Assembly: GCA_002748835.1 (NCBI GenBank)
Contig: PDTL01000020.1
Location: 27,211-91,210, forward strand
Source: Deltaproteobacteria bacterium
GTDB taxonomy: Bacteria > Desulfobacterota > Desulfobacteria > Desulfobacterales > GCA-2748835
Direction of reading: 5' to 3'
Length of the DNA: 64,000 bases
Shown here: positions 33,922 to 44,110 of the stretch, piece by piece
Layout of the letters: each line of letters begins with the position of its first letter
Numbering within the stretch: the first letter of the stretch is position 1
Program-made: the position numbers and the translations under genes
Notes under the pieces: model-generated
Database searches by the model: none
Seen by the model: the letters and a program-made list of their open reading frames with translations, nothing else
Told to the model about the DNA's origin: nothing

Positions 33922-34314
33922 ATGGCTGCGAACACGACGAAAAAAAGGCGATCTGCCAGTTTTGACACGGTCGTCAAGACCTTTATCAAGGAACATGATA
34001 TCCCCACCAAACATGACGTGGAAAGGCTGATGGAGCGTGTGGAAGCGCTCGAATCCATTATGCAGCAGATGCTCAATGTCATGTCAAAGAATCAGGGCGT
34101 GAGTGAAAAAATGCCTGCCGGTATGATGCGTAAGAACAAAACCGCTTCCGCTTCAGTGGTTGATATCATTGCCGAATACAAGGACGGAACGAACTTTGCC
34201 ACGCTTCAGGACCGAACGGGTTTTGGTGATAAGAAACTGAGAAATATTATTTTCCGCCTTGACAAGATCGGTAAAATCAAACGACGATCCCGCGGCGTCT
34301 ACGTATTGGCCTGA
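33922..34314 (+). CDS. Small protein with coiled coil and C-terminal winged-helix-like domain
   Basis: 130 residues from ATG 33922, which has GGGAG 9 bases upstream; the frame opens 11 codons earlier. N-terminal basic stretch 'TTKKRRSASFDTVVKTF' leads into a helical heptad region 'HDVERLMERVEALESIMQQM' (about 32-55). After a short linker the C-terminal part, 'VVDIIAEYKDGTNFATLQDR' to 'RRSRGVYVL', has the helix-helix-helix-wing pattern of a winged-helix DNA-binding domain ('LRNIIFRLDKIGKIKRRSRG' as recognition helix and wing). I infer a DNA-binding regulator; target unknown. It has its own promoter (33813) and terminator (34446). Confidence 0.6.
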   Translation: MAANTTKKRRSASFDTVVKTFIKEHDIPTKHDVERLMERVEALESIMQQMLNVMSKNQGVSEKMPAGMMRKNKTASASVVDIIAEYKDGTNFATLQDRTGFGDKKLRNIIFRLDKIGKIKRRSRGVYVLA

Positions 34315-34445
34315 TCCACACACTGCCCGGCTGGAATATTTTGTCCGCATCCGCTGTCCATCTGTGTTGAAACGGTACAGGTGTGTGAGGCACAGCGCGG
34401 TCTGGCGCTTTTATTGAATTAACGGACCGTCGGTGATATGCATGA

Positions 34446-34485
34446 GGAGATAATCGGTTGTGTGCCGGTTATCTCCTTTTTTTTA
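34446..34485 (+). terminator. Strong intrinsic terminator
   Basis: GGAGATAATCGG (34446-34457) pairs with CCGGTTATCTCC (34465-34476) over 12 bases (one G-U, 7-base loop) and is followed by eight or more T (34477-34484). It would end the transcript of the winged-helix gene, although it lies 130 bases past that stop. Confidence 0.88.
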
Positions 34486-34579
34486 TTCTGATCCGGTTCC
34501 AGGCCCAGGTCGCGAAACAGGGCTAATATCGGGTTATGTCTGCGGGCTTTCAAAAGCCCGTTTGAAGCAAGGGGGATGG

Positions 34580-37552
34580 ATGGGTGAAGTGAACACGCAG
34601 GGGGATATTGCAGGATTTTCCGATGAACTGGCAGGTGCGGGATATCGCCTCCTGCGGCGGGAATCAATCGAGCTGATCGACGCAACTTTTTATCTGTTCG
34701 AGCACAGAAAAACCGGTGCCCGTCATGTGCACATTGACCGGGATGATGCTGAACATGTGTTTAGTGTCGCCTTTAAGACCGTGCCTGCCGATGGCACCGG
34801 TGTGGCGCATATTCTCGAACATACGGTCCTGTGCGGATCGGAAAAATATCCGGTCAGGGATCCGTTCTTTTCCATGCTCAAACGCAGCCTGAACACCTTC
34901 ATGAACGCGTTTACCGCACCCGACTGGACCCTGTACCCCTTTGCCACCCAGAATCTGAAGGACTACGAGAATCTCATGGGGGTCTATCTGGATGCGGTGT
35001 TCAATCCGGTACTGTCGGAACTGAGTTTCAAACAGGAAGGACATCGTGTCGAATTTGATGAGGCCGGCCGGCTGACGTACAAAGGCGTGGTCTATAATGA
35101 AATGAAGGGCGTCATGTCATCGCCGAATCAGGTGATGATTCGCTCGCTGCTGAATGCGCTTTTCCCGGATACCACCTACCGGTTTAACTCCGGGGGGGAT
35201 CCGGCAGAAATACCGTCTTTGACCCACGCTGATCTTGTGGCCTTTCACAAACGGCATTATCATCCGAGCAATGCCTTTTTTTTCACCTACGGCAATCAGC
35301 CGGTGATCCCTCTGCTAACGCGGATTGACCGGGAGTATCTGGCTGCCTATGCGCGTCTGGATCCAAAGACCCGGGTGGACATGCAGCCACGGTGGCACCA
35401 GCCCAGGACCTGTACCTATAAATATCCTGTTTCTCCCGAAGCGGATCTGGAGAAAAAAAGCCAGATCGCCCTTGCCTGGCTCACCGGTGACATTCAGGAT
35501 GCCTTTCATGCGCTTTCCTTTACCCTGCTCAGTCAGATTTTGCTGGGCAATGCCGCATCTCCGCTTCGAAAGGCACTGATCGAGTCCGGCATCGGAACCG
35601 CCCTGTCTGACGGTACCGGATTTGATGCGGATAATCGGGATACCCTGTTTGCCTGCGGCCTGAAAAATGTCAATGAAACCGATGTGCCGGCAGTCGAATC
35701 CCTGATCCTTGACACCCTAGCGTCCATTGCCGAAAAGGGGATTGACAAGGCGGTCATTGATGCGGCCATTCATCAGCTGGAGTTTCATCGAAAAGAAGTT
35801 TCCAACTCGCCGTACCCTTACGGGCTCAAACTGCTGTTTACCTTTTGCAGCACATGGTTCCATGACGGCGATCCGGTCAAGGTACTGCGGATGGATGAAG
35901 ATCTCGAGCGGATTCGTGAATCGGTCGCTGCCGGTGGATTTTTTGAATCCCTGATCCGGTCTCACCTCCTGGACAACCCGCACCGTGTCACCTTTCTTCT
36001 GAAGCCGGACCCGGACCAGCAGGCACGGACTGCCGAAGTGGCTTCGGCAGCACTCCAGGCCATGGCAGCCGGTCTGGATGAACGCCAGCGCCAGAAAATT
36101 ATCGACGATGCGGCCGCGCTGAAATCCCTCCAGGAATCTCCGGAAGATCTGAGCTGTCTTCCCTCCCTCGGGCTTGAGGATGTGTCAACGGATATCTGGA
36201 CATTGTCTGCGTCTGATGCCTGGCCGGACATACCGGCAGCCTGTTATCCGCAGCCCACGTCGGGGATTCAGTATTACATGATGGTCATGGGGGCCGGGGC
36301 ACTGCCCGATCACCTGCTTGTCTGGGTGCCTTTTTTCTGCGCGGCGTTTTCCCGTATGGGCACGTCGAAAAAAGACTATGCACAGATGTCTCGGGAACTT
36401 GATGCCGTGACCGGCAGCCTGGGCATGGCCCCGCAAATCCGCACCCGCCTGGACGAAACACCGGTTGCCCTGATGGTGCTCCGGATGAAATGCCTGGACC
36501 GTAATCAGGAAAAAGCACTGGCACTGGCAACCGAACTGCTCACAGACGTCTGTTTTGACGATCACGCACGATTGAAAACCCTGCTGCTCGAATACCGCAC
36601 CGGCATCGAGACCTCTATTGTGGAGAACGGACACCGCTATGCCATGATGCTGGCCGCGCGGTCGTTTTCGGCGGCTGCCGGGTTGAGCGAACGATGGTCC
36701 GGGATTCATCAGCTTCAAATGATCCGGACAGCCACAGACGACCTCACCGATGAGAAGCTGAATGCCATTGCCGGACACCTGCGGGAGATCGCCTCCCGGG
36801 TCATCTGCCAGGACAACATTCGGCTTCAGGTCACAGCAGAGCCGGATGCGCTGGGAACACTCCAGAAAAAAAACAGGTTAGCAGATCTCCTGAATGCGCT
36901 TTTGCCATCCGGAATGCACGGCTTTGATGCGCCGCCTCTGGAAACCGCCTTTGACGGATCCGTACGCGAAGGATGGCAGACCCAGTCCTCGGTGGCCTTT
37001 GTCGCATCGGTGCTGCCGGTGGTGACTCTGACACACCCGGATGCACCCGCGTTGAAAGTCCTTGAACGGGTATTGAAAAATGTCTATCTCCACCGTGAAA
37101 TACGGGAAAAAGGGGGGGCCTACGGCATTTTTTCTGCCTATTCACAGGAATCAGGGCTTTTTTCCTTGTGCTCTTACCGGGATCCGCAGATTGCCCCGAC
37201 CTTGCAGGTGTACGCGGATGCGTGTGCCTATCTGCTTGCCCACCCGCCGGCTGAGGTTGATCTTATCGAGGCGGTGTTGCAGGTGTTTTCAGAAATCGAT
37301 CGGCCGGAAACCCCGTCGGTTGCCACGCGAAAGGCCTTTATGCGGGCATTCATGGCGCACGATGACGACATGCGGCGGGCGTTCAAGAAACGGCTGCTCG
37401 CTCTGACACCAGCGGATGTCATGAACACAGCCAGGCGATATTTTCAGGCACCGTCACGGGAGCCCGGTATCTCCGTGATCGCAGGAGAGGCGCTCCTGAG
37501 CGATGCCAACAGACAGATGAAAGATGCGCCACTGACACTGCGCCAAATCTAA
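34580..37552 (+). CDS. M16C zinc metallopeptidase (presequence protease/PreP-like)
   Basis: A 990-residue peptidase from ATG 34580 (AAGGGGG 5 bases upstream; the frame opens 40 codons earlier without homology). It has the inverted zinc motif 'GVAHILEHTVLCGSEKYP' (HxxEH) and the distal Glu in 'VVYNEMKGVMSSPNQVM'. 'FMNAFTAPDWTLYPFATQN' is typical for the M16C subfamily (PreP, CYM1, bacterial homologues), which folds as two halves enclosing a chamber that degrades unfolded peptides up to about 65 residues. The C-terminal half ends with 'EIREKGGAYGIFSAYSQESG', the arginine/tyrosine substrate-binding element. No signal peptide, so cytoplasmic. Followed by glnD after 24 bases, probably the same transcript. 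Confidence 0.92.
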   Translation: MGEVNTQGDIAGFSDELAGAGYRLLRRESIELIDATFYLFEHRKTGARHVHIDRDDAEHVFSVAFKTVPADGTGVAHILEHTVLCGSEKYPVRDPFFSMLKRSLNTFMNAFTAPDWTLYPFATQNLKDYENLMGVYLDAVFNPVLSELSFKQEGHRVEFDEAGRLTYKGVVYNEMKGVMSSPNQVMIRSLLNALFPDTTYRFNSGGDPAEIPSLTHADLVAFHKRHYHPSNAFFFTYGNQPVIPLLTRIDREYLAAYARLDPKTRVDMQPRWHQPRTCTYKYPVSPEADLEKKSQIALAWLTGDIQDAFHALSFTLLSQILLGNAASPLRKALIESGIGTALSDGTGFDADNRDTLFACGLKNVNETDVPAVESLILDTLASIAEKGIDKAVIDAAIHQLEFHRKEVSNSPYPYGLKLLFTFCSTWFHDGDPVKVLRMDEDLERIRESVAAGGFFESLIRSHLLDNPHRVTFLLKPDPDQQARTAEVASAALQAMAAGLDERQRQKIIDDAAALKSLQESPEDLSCLPSLGLEDVSTDIWTLSASDAWPDIPAACYPQPTSGIQYYMMVMGAGALPDHLLVWVPFFCAAFSRMGTSKKDYAQMSRELDAVTGSLGMAPQIRTRLDETPVALMVLRMKCLDRNQEKALALATELLTDVCFDDHARLKTLLLEYRTGIETSIVENGHRYAMMLAARSFSAAAGLSERWSGIHQLQMIRTATDDLTDEKLNAIAGHLREIASRVICQDNIRLQVTAEPDALGTLQKKNRLADLLNALLPSGMHGFDAPPLETAFDGSVREGWQTQSSVAFVASVLPVVTLTHPDAPALKVLERVLKNVYLHREIREKGGAYGIFSAYSQESGLFSLCSYRDPQIAPTLQVYADACAYLLAHPPAEVDLIEAVLQVFSEIDRPETPSVATRKAFMRAFMAHDDDMRRAFKKRLLALTPADVMNTARRYFQAPSREPGISVIAGEALLSDANRQMKDAPLTLRQI

Positions 37553-37576
37553 ATCGGGATTGTGGGTGGTGGATTC

Positions 37577-40183
37577 ATGACACAGCGTGCGGCGGAAACG
37601 CTGAAAACATCACGAAATGCGCTGATCCGGACATGGACGGACACCGGGGAACCGTCTTTTTTATACCGGCATTCTCAAGTGATCGACGCCTATTTTCTGG
37701 ACAGTTTTGGGGACAGTATCATCGGTCCGAAAATGGAGTTGAACAAGAATCCCTATGCCATCATTGCCCTGGGTGGATACGGACGTGAGGAGATGTGTTT
37801 TCATTCAGACATTGATCTCCTGTTCCTTTTTAAACATCAGGTACCGGACATGGCGGATGCGGTGATCCGTGAGCATATCTATCCCTTGTGGGATCTGCGT
37901 TTCGAGGTGGGCTATGCGGCCCGATCCATTACAGAATGCGTCACCCTAGCCGCTGAGGAACCGGAAGTCCTCACGGCTGTGTTAGATTCCAGATTTATCT
38001 GCGGCATGTCCCTGCTTTATACCGAACTCATGGAAAAAATTCGGAAAGAGATTGTCACGGTCCGCTCCAGAAAAGTCATCGCCTGGCTGATCGACCGCAA
38101 TTCGAAACGCCATGAACGGTTTGGGGATTCCGCCTACCGTCTTGAACCGAACCTCAAAGAAGGCCGGGGCGGGCTCCGCGATTACCACACCATGCTCTGG
38201 ATTGCCCGGGTGCTTTCTGATATCAAGCAAACCCGTGGCCTGGAGTACTTTGGGTATATGTCGCATGATGAGTATCTGACGTTCATGCAGTCCCTCGAAT
38301 TTATCTGGGATATCCGTAACCGGCTGCACCAGCTGACCGGACGAAAATGTGACCAGCTTCATTTCGAATATCAGATCCGGATTGCGGAACGGCTCGGCTA
38401 TACGGAGAAAGACGGCATGCAGCCGGTGGAACACTGCCTGGGTGACTTGCATGCCTGCATGGAGTTTATCAAACAGCGGCATTTCATGTTTCTCGATGAT
38501 CTGGGCTATTCCAAACAGATCCGGCGCAAAAGACGGTCTTCAAAGCAGAGCCGCATTGACGGCATCCGTCTGGTGGACGGGCGCCTGACCTTTGATTCCA
38601 TGGAAGTCGTGGTGCGGCATCCGGATAAACTCCTGCAGATTTTCCATGAAAGCCAGCGTCTGAAAATTCCCCTGAGCACCGAAGCCAAACGGGTGATGCG
38701 TGAAGCGGCCTATCTGGTGGATGACACGTTCCGGAAACAGCCGGAAACCCTTCGCGGAATTGAACGGATTTTGGTAACCGCGCTGACCCGGATGGATGCC
38801 TTGGATGAACTCCTCAATACCGGTCTCATAGGGGCCCTGATTCCCGAATTTAACCAGGTGATCAATCGGATTCAGTACAACCAGTATCACCTGTATCCGG
38901 TGGCGATTCATTCAGTGATCACCGTAAATAACCTCAACCGTATCGGGGTAGGAACGCTGAAAAGCCCGCTTGCCGGGTTTTACCGGGATATTTTCAAGAG
39001 CCTCAAAAAACGAAAACTGCTGCTCTGGGCCGGATTGCTCCACGATATCGGAAAAGCCCGGTCCGTGTCCAACCACTCACAGGTGGGGGCACGGATGATA
39101 AAAACGGTACTGGGCCGGTTTGCGTTTCTGCCCAAAGACATCGAGGTGGTGGCATTTCTGGTCCGGATGCACCTGTTTATGATCAAGATCGCCACACGCC
39201 GGGATATCCATGATGAGTCGACGGCGATCAACTGCGCAAGGAAGATCCGGAACATCCCCAATCTGAAAATGCTCTATCTGCTGACCGTGGCAGACTCGGT
39301 GTCAACTGGTCCTAAGGCATGGCATTTGTGGACGGAAAATCTGCTCAGGGATCTGTATCTGAAAGTCTTGAATATTCTGGAAAACGGCGAACTGGCCAGT
39401 CGTAAGGCGGTGTCGGATATCGCCCGGAAAAAACAGCGGATTCTTCGGATGGCTGAAAACCGGGAGGCCAGGAAACGAATCAAAGCCGCCTTTGTTCATC
39501 TGCCCCCCCGGTATCTGCTGAGCCATTCTGCCGATGAAATTATTCGTCATATGGCCTTGTTTGAAACGTTAGGCACACGGCCGGTGGCTTTTGAACTATC
39601 GAAACTGGATCCGGACACCCGGCAGGTTATCGTCTGCAACCGGAATGCCCCCGGATCGCTTTCGAAAATCGCCGGCGTCTTTACACTGAACAGAATTGAA
39701 ATACTGAATGTGCAGTCCAATTCCTGGCATAATGACGCGGCCTTGTGCGTGTTCACCGTCAAACCGCCGCCGGATCGGATCTTTGAAGCTGAAAAATGGG
39801 ACAGGGTCGCAGCGGATCTGATGCATGTGTTTACCCTGCCGGTGGATTTGTCCCGGCGAGTCATGGATCGGCTGAAGAAGTGGCAGGAAAAGCCGGGTGT
39901 AGACATGGATCAGCCCCTCGATGTGATCGTGGATAATCGATCCTCTGACTTTTTCACCATTATTGAGGTTTGCGCCTATGATTATCCCGGGCTGTTTTTT
40001 CGCATCACCGATGCCCTGTATCGGTTGGAGGTCGATGTGTATATCGCAAAAGTCGGTACAAAAATTGACCAGATGGTCAATATTTTTTATATTCGGGATT
40101 TAATGGGTGAAAAGATAACGGAAACAGACCGGGTGATTCGTTTGAAGGAAACCATTCAGGGAACACTGACCCTGACGAATTGA
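37577..40183 (+). CDS. glnD: PII uridylyltransferase/uridylyl-removing enzyme
   Basis: An 868-residue bifunctional sensor of glutamine that adds UMP to PII under nitrogen limitation and removes it in excess. Domains in order: nucleotidyltransferase with 'IIALGGYGREEMCFHSDIDL' (GG..G...G-S-DxD, about residues 62-85), 'EGRGGLRDYHTM' helical part, HD phosphohydrolase with 'LLWAGLLHDIGKARSVSNHS' (about 478-496), and two C-terminal ACT domains ('VICNRNAPGSLSKIAGVF' and 'VCAYDYPGLFFRITDALY'). ATG 37577 preferred over GTG 37562. It is followed 72 bases later by glnB, its substrate, so enzyme and target are adjacent. Confidence 0.95.
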   Translation: MTQRAAETLKTSRNALIRTWTDTGEPSFLYRHSQVIDAYFLDSFGDSIIGPKMELNKNPYAIIALGGYGREEMCFHSDIDLLFLFKHQVPDMADAVIREHIYPLWDLRFEVGYAARSITECVTLAAEEPEVLTAVLDSRFICGMSLLYTELMEKIRKEIVTVRSRKVIAWLIDRNSKRHERFGDSAYRLEPNLKEGRGGLRDYHTMLWIARVLSDIKQTRGLEYFGYMSHDEYLTFMQSLEFIWDIRNRLHQLTGRKCDQLHFEYQIRIAERLGYTEKDGMQPVEHCLGDLHACMEFIKQRHFMFLDDLGYSKQIRRKRRSSKQSRIDGIRLVDGRLTFDSMEVVVRHPDKLLQIFHESQRLKIPLSTEAKRVMREAAYLVDDTFRKQPETLRGIERILVTALTRMDALDELLNTGLIGALIPEFNQVINRIQYNQYHLYPVAIHSVITVNNLNRIGVGTLKSPLAGFYRDIFKSLKKRKLLLWAGLLHDIGKARSVSNHSQVGARMIKTVLGRFAFLPKDIEVVAFLVRMHLFMIKIATRRDIHDESTAINCARKIRNIPNLKMLYLLTVADSVSTGPKAWHLWTENLLRDLYLKVLNILENGELASRKAVSDIARKKQRILRMAENREARKRIKAAFVHLPPRYLLSHSADEIIRHMALFETLGTRPVAFELSKLDPDTRQVIVCNRNAPGSLSKIAGVFTLNRIEILNVQSNSWHNDAALCVFTVKPPPDRIFEAEKWDRVAADLMHVFTLPVDLSRRVMDRLKKWQEKPGVDMDQPLDVIVDNRSSDFFTIIEVCAYDYPGLFFRITDALYRLEVDVYIAKVGTKIDQMVNIFYIRDLMGEKITETDRVIRLKETIQGTLTLTN

Positions 40184-40219
40184 TATACGGTTTGTTTGGG
40201 GTGAATACAGGGCGCATGA

Positions 40220-40594
<375 letters not shown>

Positions 40595-40667
40595 CCAACA
40601 GATGACCGGTCCGGATGCTGGCTCAGAACGATACGGTCTGTTGAAAAACAGGACATAGTTCAAAGCG

Positions 40668-42242
40668 ATGATCACTTTACTCGATTATGGCGCAGGGAAT
40701 GTCCGGAGCGTTATCAATGCCATTGAAAAAATTGGCGAACAGGTGATGCTTGTTGAACGTCCCTCAGACATTGAAACGGCAGAACGGCTGGTTTTCCCCG
40801 GGGTTGGCTCCTTCGGAAATATGATAACGATGCTTGAGGATAAGGGCTATCTGGACCCGCTTAACGCCTTTCTTCAATCGGATCGACCGTTTCTGGGAAT
40901 CTGCCTCGGCCTGCAGGTGCTGTTTGATGAAAGCGAGGAAGCACCGGGTGTCAAGGGGTTGGGCGTTTTCAGCGGAAGCGTCAGGCGGTTTGACATCAAT
41001 GCTTCAGTCCCGCATATCGGCTGGAACGGTTTATCCATCCGCAAGCCCAGCGGACTGTTCAGCGGTCTTTCCGGCGAGGAAAATTTTTATTTTGTCCACT
41101 CGTATCATGTGGTTCCTCAAGACCCTGAGGTGATTTTGTCTACCACCAACTATGGGAAGCCATTTGTCAGCTCGGTTCAAAAAGGGAATATTACCGCCAC
41201 CCAGTTTCACCCGGAAAAAAGCGGCGATGTAGGGCTGCGGGTGTTTTCAAATTTTATAAACGGTGTGGATGACAGGAACGCACCGGTCACCCCGGATCGA
41301 TCTACGCAGCTGGCCAAGCGCGTGATCGCCTGCCTGGATGTCCGGTCCAACGATGCGGGCGACCTGGTGGTGACCAAAGGGGATCAGTACGATGTCAGGG
41401 AAGAAGGGCATGTCCGTAATTTAGGAAAACCCGTGGAACTTGCCGGCCGTTATTATGCGGAAGGGGCGGATGAGATCACGTTTCTGAACATTACCGGGTT
41501 TCGTGATTTTCCTCTGGAAGACATGCCCATGCTGGACGTTTTGAAACAGACGTCCAAAACGGTTTTTGTCCCGCTGACCATCGGCGGCGGCATCCGGAAT
41601 TACACGGATGAAAACGGTCGGCACTATTCGGCGCTCGAAGTGGCTGCCGCGTATTTCCGGTCCGGAGCTGACAAGGTGTCTATTGGCAGCGATGCGGTGA
41701 TGATTGCGGAAGCGTATCGGGATACCGGTGTAAAGACGGGCACGTCAGCCATCGAGGAAATTGCACGGGTATACGGCAATCAGGCGGTTGTGATCTCCGT
41801 GGATCCGCGGCGGGTCTATGTCAAACACCCGGATGCTGTGCCGCATCACGTGATTTCCACATCGATTCCCGGTCCGGACGGCGAGCGGTACTGCTGGTAT
41901 CAGTGTACGGTCAAGGGCGGCCGGGAGGGGCGTGAGATGGATGCGGTAACCCTTGCCCGGATGTGTGAGGATCTCGGGGCCGGTGAAATTTTACTAAACT
42001 GTATTGACCGGGACGGCACCAACGCGGGGTTTGACATTGAGCTGGTCACTGCGGTCACGGCAGCAGTGACCATTCCGGTTATCGCATCCAGCGGTGCAGG
42101 CTGTGTACAGCATTTCTCTGAAGTGTTCACACAAACGTCTGCTGAGTCGGCCCTTGCAGCCGGTATCTTTCACCGGCGTGAAGTCCATATTTCCGATGTG
42201 AAACAGCACCTTGCAGAACAGGTGCCGGTTCGTGTCCTCTAG
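40668..42242 (+). CDS. hisHF: Bifunctional imidazole glycerol-phosphate synthase HisH-HisF fusion (HIS7-like)
   Basis: A single 524-residue frame holds both subunits of IGP synthase. Residues 1-200 are the HisH glutaminase: 'MITLLDYGAGNVRSVINAIE', catalytic Cys in 'LGICLGLQVLFDES', and His/Glu in 'ATQFHPEKSGDVG'. A 20-residue linker leads to HisF (about 222-520): 'VIACLDVRSNDAGDLVVTKG', 'EITFLNITGFRDFPLEDMP', 'PLTIGGGIRNYTD', 'GEILLNCIDRDGTN'. The HisF part has insertions ('NDAGDLVVTKGDQYDVRE') present in the fungal/plant HIS7 form and absent from standard bacterial HisF. The enzyme makes imidazole glycerol phosphate and AICAR in histidine synthesis. No other his gene is adjacent. It ends at a strong terminator. 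Confidence 0.93.
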   Translation: MITLLDYGAGNVRSVINAIEKIGEQVMLVERPSDIETAERLVFPGVGSFGNMITMLEDKGYLDPLNAFLQSDRPFLGICLGLQVLFDESEEAPGVKGLGVFSGSVRRFDINASVPHIGWNGLSIRKPSGLFSGLSGEENFYFVHSYHVVPQDPEVILSTTNYGKPFVSSVQKGNITATQFHPEKSGDVGLRVFSNFINGVDDRNAPVTPDRSTQLAKRVIACLDVRSNDAGDLVVTKGDQYDVREEGHVRNLGKPVELAGRYYAEGADEITFLNITGFRDFPLEDMPMLDVLKQTSKTVFVPLTIGGGIRNYTDENGRHYSALEVAAAYFRSGADKVSIGSDAVMIAEAYRDTGVKTGTSAIEEIARVYGNQAVVISVDPRRVYVKHPDAVPHHVISTSIPGPDGERYCWYQCTVKGGREGREMDAVTLARMCEDLGAGEILLNCIDRDGTNAGFDIELVTAVTAAVTIPVIASSGAGCVQHFSEVFTQTSAESALAAGIFHRREVHISDVKQHLAEQVPVRVL

Positions 42243-42265
42243 ATAACGCTGTTGGGTTTGTGTGG

Positions 42266-42307
42266 AAAAAAAAGGCTGTCTGCAGTGATCTGCAGACAGC
42301 CTTTTTT
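42266..42307. terminator. Strong bidirectional terminator after hisHF
   Basis: GGCTGTCTGCA (42274-42284) pairs perfectly with TGCAGACAGCC (42291-42301), 11 base pairs with a 6-base loop. A-run before (42266-42273) and T-run after (42302-42307) make it able to end transcription in both directions. Confidence 0.92.
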
Positions 42308-42386
42308 GAAATCAGGATTGATTTTTTTGTGATTTTTTGATATAAGACCATATAATTATTCTATTAATTGAAAAGGAGATCGAGAA

Positions 42387-42875
42387 ATGGCAACGAACAA
42401 TCCAGATCAGAATTTAGAAGAAAAAAAAGCGTTTCAGGATTATTATGCGGATGATTATGCCCATTGTTTTGGATGCGGCAGGTTAAATGACAATGGATTT
42501 CAATTAAAAAGTTATTGGGATGGAGATGAAAGTGTCTGCCATTTTTCTCCAAAGGCATATCATACAGGCGGCAAAAAAAATATTGTTTATGGTGGGTTGA
42601 TTGCAGCATTGATGGATTGTCATGGTGCGGCGACAGCGGCTGCAGCAAAGTCCAGAGAGCTTGGCGGTGTGGAAAAAACAGGAGAGATGCCGCGATTTGT
42701 AACCGCATATCTGAGAGTTGAGTATCTTTTGCCAACGCCTATTGGCTGTGATCTTGAGCTGAGAGGCAGAGTTAAGGAAGTTTCTGGGCGGAAGGTGTTT
42801 ATTGAAGCGGATATTATTGCAGAAGAAAAAGTTTGTGCAAAAGGGGATATGCTCTTTATTCAGATTAAAGCCTAA
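42387..42875 (+). CDS. Hotdog-fold thioesterase (PaaI-like)
   Basis: A 162-residue protein of the hotdog superfamily. After 25 charged residues comes 'DDYAHCFGCGRLNDNGFQL' (the 'C-FGCG-N..G' start typical for a branch of PaaI-like thioesterases), then 'YHTGGKKNIVYGGLIAALMD' with the G-G-hydrophobic helix of the hotdog core, and 'VTAYLRVEYLLPTPIGCDLE' as a central strand. Such enzymes hydrolyse acyl-CoA thioesters; the substrate is unknown. ATG 42387 has AAGGAG 8 bases upstream. The gene is AT-rich compared with its neighbours, stands between two terminators and therefore forms its own unit. Confidence 0.8.
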   Translation: MATNNPDQNLEEKKAFQDYYADDYAHCFGCGRLNDNGFQLKSYWDGDESVCHFSPKAYHTGGKKNIVYGGLIAALMDCHGAATAAAAKSRELGGVEKTGEMPRFVTAYLRVEYLLPTPIGCDLELRGRVKEVSGRKVFIEADIIAEEKVCAKGDMLFIQIKA

Positions 42876-42910
42876 CAATATTAATACAGCGTGGTATCAG
42901 CCAGTTGTTT

Positions 42911-42943
42911 GAAAGGGGTGGTTTCATTAAATCGCCCCTTTTC
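42911..42943 (+). terminator. Probable terminator after the thioesterase
   Basis: AAAGGGG (42912-42918) pairs with CCCCTTT (42935-42941) around a 16-base loop, and a short T run follows. Weaker than the other terminators in the window. Confidence 0.5.
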
Positions 42944-43300
42944 TGCTAGGATAAAAGCGAATGATTCCAGAAACAGGTAGTTAACAGAACGCCGGGGCCT
43001 GGACAGTAACAGATGCGAGTTTGGGTTACGCCGGTTAAAAAGGCAAAGCGGATATGGGCATCGCCGCGGAGAACCACAGGCTGATTGAGTTGTTGCGCTG
43101 CATTCAGAATCAGTTCTGGGTCGTTTTTTATTTACCCTATTTCCCTGTAGTTTCCCGATTGCGGTGTTTTTATTCCCATATTTGGTAGCCTGTTTTTCCT
43201 TTTTGGTTTATTCTATAGCGTGGTAAGCGATAAATTCGCCATGTTGAATACGGAAAGCCATGGAAACGTGGGACAAAACACGGGAAGGAGTTTCTTTTCT
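42944..43300. other. Non-coding gap before envelope module B
   Basis: About 350 bases with no open frame with supporting features. An in-frame extension of the next gene reaches back to 43220 but has no signal for translation. T-rich stretches at 43120-43210 are noted; no promoter is assigned with confidence. Confidence 0.5.
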
Positions 43301-44110
43301 ATGACCATAAGTGCCACAGGACAAGACTATGGAAAGCGTGTTTTATGCACGGTACTGCTTGTTTTTTTTCTGCCTGCTTTTGTCTCTGCCGATGCGGCGC
43401 CCACCGGCAGGGAGATCATGACCTGGGTGGATGACCGTCCAGATGGTGATGACCGGCACGCGATCATGAAAATGACCTTGATTAATAAACGGGGCCGCCA
43501 GCGGGTCCGCGAGCTGGAGAGTTTTTCCAAAGACGAGGGCAGGGACAGAAAGTCGGTCATGGTTTTTAAGTCGCCGGCTGATGTCAAGGGAACGGCTTTT
43601 CTTTCATGGAACTATGATGATCCCCAAAAGGAAGATGACAAATGGCTCTATATGCCGGCCTTGAGAAAAGTACGGCGTATCAGCGGCGCTTCGAGAAACG
43701 AATACTTTATGGGCAGTGATTTCACCTACGACGATATGGGAGATCGCAATGTTGACGAAGACACCCATACCTTACTCGGGGAAGCGGTTATTGACGGCCA
43801 TAACTGCTGGAAGGTTGCGTCCGTACCGGTGGACCCGGAAGACATGTATACCCGCAAGATTTTCTGGGTAGACCAGGAGAGCCTTCTGGTACTCAAGGGC
43901 GAATACTACGACAAAGACGGCCTGCTCAAAAACTACCGGGTTCATGCCTTTGAGCAGCAGGACGGGATATGGTCGATACTGCGTTCAGAGATGGATAATG
44001 TTTCGAGAAACCATAAAACACTGATGGAAACCCATTCCATTCGTTATAATACCGGACTCAAAGATCAGTTGTTCAAAGTTTCCACCATTCAGCGCGGGCG
44101 AATCCTTTGA
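43301..44110 (+). CDS. Outer-membrane lipoprotein-sorting-like protein (LolA/LolB fold), module B
   Basis: A 269-residue exported protein, paralogous to the product of 5321-6106. Signal peptide 'VLCTVLLVFFLPAFVSADA' (about residues 14-32) is followed by the same 'APTGREIMTWVDD', 'FKSPADVKGTAFLSWNYDD', 'DKWLYMPALRKVRRISGAS', 'FMGSDFTYDDM' and 'SIRYNTGLKDQLF' elements. ATG 43301 is chosen over the frame start at 43220 because an AAGGAG lies about 11 bases upstream and the signal peptide then has normal length. Its stop overlaps the next gene's TTG start by four bases (TTGA), the same coupling as in module A. Proposed role: periplasmic carrier for the cargo of the RND protein at 45387. Confidence 0.8.
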   Translation: MTISATGQDYGKRVLCTVLLVFFLPAFVSADAAPTGREIMTWVDDRPDGDDRHAIMKMTLINKRGRQRVRELESFSKDEGRDRKSVMVFKSPADVKGTAFLSWNYDDPQKEDDKWLYMPALRKVRRISGASRNEYFMGSDFTYDDMGDRNVDEDTHTLLGEAVIDGHNCWKVASVPVDPEDMYTRKIFWVDQESLLVLKGEYYDKDGLLKNYRVHAFEQQDGIWSILRSEMDNVSRNHKTLMETHSIRYNTGLKDQLFKVSTIQRGRIL

